A stretch of 6,305 nucleotides of DNA from Chloroflexota bacterium (lineage in GTDB: Bacteria > Chloroflexota > Dehalococcoidia > Lucifugimonadales > UBA3495): the NCBI GenBank assembly GCA_028874675.1, contig JAPPJA010000026.1, positions 1 through 6,305 of the forward strand. Direction: 5' to 3'. A program made the position numbers and the translations under genes. Below the pieces are notes generated by a model. That model searched no databases. It was given only the letters and a program-made list of their open reading frames with translations, and was not told the origin of the DNA. Positions 4,963 through 6,305 of this stretch are shown here, piece after piece; positions within the stretch are counted from its first letter, which is position 1, and the number at the start of each line of letters is the position of its first letter.

Positions 4963-5450
4963 TCCCCGACATCCGCACCGGCATTGGCTTTGACTCCCAT
5001 GCCCTGGCTCCTGAGCGACGCCTGGTCCTGGGAGGCGTGACGATTCCCCACGACCGCGGCCTGGAGGGCCACAGCGATGGGGATGTCTTGACCCATGCCA
5101 TTATGGATGCCCTTCTGGGCGCTGCCGCCCTGGGCGACAAGGGCCAGCACTTTCCTTCTTCCGATGAAAAATACCGCGATATCGATAGCCTGAAATTGCT
5201 GGCGCAGGTCAGGGAGCAGGTAGTCGTCGGCGGTTGGCGCATAGCTAACGTAGATGCTACAATGTTGGCCCAGAGGCCCCGTTTGGGGCCTTTCATTCCG
5301 GAAATGAGGACCCTGATTTCAGATACGCTGGAAACCGTTCCGGGCCGAATCAGCATCAAGGTCACGACCACTGATTACCTGGGTTTCACGGGCCGTGAAG
5401 AGGGCATCGCAGCCGTGGCGATTGCCACAATTTTCCATCAGGATGAGTAA
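4959..5450 (+). CDS. ispF: 2-C-methyl-D-erythritol 2,4-cyclodiphosphate synthase
   Basis: IspF cyclises CDP-methylerythritol 2-phosphate to methylerythritol cyclodiphosphate with release of CMP, as a cytoplasmic homotrimer with active sites between subunits. The product has 163 residues, the usual size. IRTGIGFDSHAL (5-16) gives Asp12 and His14, and GHSDGDVLTHAIMDALLGA (37-55) gives His46, together the divalent-metal ligands. ALGDKGQHFPSSD (57-69) is the flexible substrate loop. KVTTTDYLGFTGREEGIAA (134-152) is the cytidine/diphosphate-binding segment with the conserved Thr-Thr and Glu. The start is a GTG at 4959, chosen because the N-terminus then matches the family. The nearest AGGA (4939-4942) is 16 nt away, too far for good initiation. 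Instead the GTG overlaps the stop of a small upstream ORF, so coupling is likely. It lies 128 bases after ispD. Confidence 0.95.
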   Translation: MIPDIRTGIGFDSHALAPERRLVLGGVTIPHDRGLEGHSDGDVLTHAIMDALLGAAALGDKGQHFPSSDEKYRDIDSLKLLAQVREQVVVGGWRIANVDATMLAQRPRLGPFIPEMRTLISDTLETVPGRISIKVTTTDYLGFTGREEGIAAVAIATIFHQDE

Positions 5451-5537
5451 TTCTCATTTACCCTCTTCGGATTAATGGGCCAGCGGGCTACTTTCCCGAG
5501 GGGTTCGCAGGGGCGAGAAGGGACTCGCGGCAAGGCT

Positions 5538-6305
5538 ATGCGTCTGTATAACACGCTGACCGGAGAAGAGAAGGAGTTTGTCCCTGCCGACGGCAAGACC
5601 GTAAAGATGTATGTCTGCGGCGTTACTCCCTACTCATCCACCCACGTGGGCCATGCCCTCAGCTATGTAGTATTCGACACCCTCCGTCGATACCTGGAAT
5701 ACCAGGGCTACGAGGTCAGGCACATTCAGAACTTCACTGATGTGGACGACAAGATTATCCAGAGGGCCCAGGAAGCCGGTATCAGCGAAGATGCCCTCAC
5801 CGCCCAGTATATTGACGACTTCTTCCGCACCATGGATGCGCTGAATATTCGCCGCGCCGACATTTACCCCCGGGCCACCCAGGAAATTGAACCCATCCTC
5901 GATACCATCCAGAGCCTGGTGGACAAGGGATTTGCCTATCCCGCCAATGGCGACGTTTACTTCCGCGTCAATCGCAAGGAAGACTACGGCAAACTGAGTC
6001 ACCGGACCCTGGACGGCATGATTGCCGGCGCCCGCATCCAGGTGGACGAGGACAAGGAACATCCCATGGACTTCGTCCTGTGGAAAGGCGCCAAGCCCGG
6101 CGAACCTTCGTGGGAAAGTCCCTGGGGGCCGGGGCGCCCGGGCTGGCATATCGAATGCACCGCCATGTCCCTCCGTTACCTGGATTACCCCCTGGACATT
6201 CATGGCGGCGGCCAGGACCTCATCTTTCCCCACCACGAAAATGAGATTGCCCAGAGCGAGGCCCACACCGGCATAGCGCCCTTCGCCCATCACTGGGTGC
6301 ATAAT
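5538..6305 (+). CDS. cysS: Cysteinyl-tRNA synthetase, N-terminal part
   Basis: This class I aminoacyl-tRNA synthetase charges tRNA-Cys with cysteine. The frame is open from the ATG at 5538 to the window end, giving 256 residues of the roughly 460 usual. MYVCGVTPY (24-32) contains Cys27. HVGHA (36-40) is the HIGH-type ATP motif. QNFTDVDDKI (64-73) follows. WHIECTAMS (203-211) gives Cys207, and HGGGQDLIFPHHENEIAQ (222-239) gives His232 and Glu236. Cys27, Cys207, His232 and Glu236 are the zinc ligands that select cysteine. The KMSKS loop and anticodon-binding domain lie beyond the window. The ATG at 5538 is preferred because MRLYNTLTGEEKEF is the family N-terminus. An in-frame ATG at 5475 would add 21 unconserved residues, and neither start has a strong ribosome site. 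It follows ispF after 87 bases in the conserved isp-cysS order. Confidence 0.96.
   Translation, partial: MRLYNTLTGEEKEFVPADGKTVKMYVCGVTPYSSTHVGHALSYVVFDTLRRYLEYQGYEVRHIQNFTDVDDKIIQRAQEAGISEDALTAQYIDDFFRTMDALNIRRADIYPRATQEIEPILDTIQSLVDKGFAYPANGDVYFRVNRKEDYGKLSHRTLDGMIAGARIQVDEDKEHPMDFVLWKGAKPGEPSWESPWGPGRPGWHIECTAMSLRYLDYPLDIHGGGQDLIFPHHENEIAQSEAHTGIAPFAHHWVHN

Noticed and set aside
5475..5537. Alternative cysS start at ATG 5475
   Set aside because: It adds 21 residues not seen at the CysRS N-terminus and has no good ribosome site.
5634..6302. Minus-strand 222-aa frame opposite cysS
   Set aside because: CysRS motifs are unambiguous on the plus strand; the antisense frame shows no domain.

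Overview
The window looks like bacterial chromosomal DNA of fairly high GC, densely coded, with no mobile elements, CRISPR, rRNA or recognisable tRNA. The gene order yacL (PIN-TRAM) - ispD - ispF - cysS is a classic housekeeping cluster of Firmicutes and related lineages. Together with the catabolic pair on the left and short GC-rich intergenic palindromes, it suggests a Chloroflexota-type organism (Dehalococcoidia/SAR202-like). That taxonomic guess is inference, not something proved by the sequence.

Left part (1-1870): a minus-strand two-gene unit. A fumarylacetoacetate hydrolase (FAH) family enzyme (851-1870) comes first, followed 68 bases later by a tandem-domain EthD-like alpha+beta barrel protein (123-782). 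This looks like part of a catabolic pathway for ring-cleavage products or similar diketo acids. Palindromic intergenic sequences lie beyond the end of this unit (1-24 and 57-70).

Middle (1871-2958): a divergent intergenic region leads to a plus-strand OsmC/Ohr-family gene. The simple open frame stops at a TGA (2453-2455), but that TGA sits exactly where the family has its second redox cysteine. The frame continues for 25 more residues of OsmC-like C-terminus to a TAG at 2531-2533. A 6-bp GC-rich hairpin with a G in its tetraloop begins 14 nt after the TGA, a position and shape that fit a bacterial SECIS element. The best reading is a selenoprotein, an OsmC-like peroxidase with Sec124, which is the most notable item in the window. 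Two hairpins follow, the second resembling a Rho-independent terminator, and then about 350 bases without a recognisable gene.

Right part (2959-6305): a plus-strand cluster with a membrane-anchored PIN-TRAM protein (YacL type), IspD and IspF (two steps of the MEP isoprenoid pathway), and the N-terminal 256 residues of cysteinyl-tRNA synthetase, cut by the window edge. The yacL-ispD gap holds a large two-tier inverted repeat. The ispD-ispF gap holds a possible 33-codon ORF with its own ribosome binding site, whose stop codon overlaps the GTG start of ispF.
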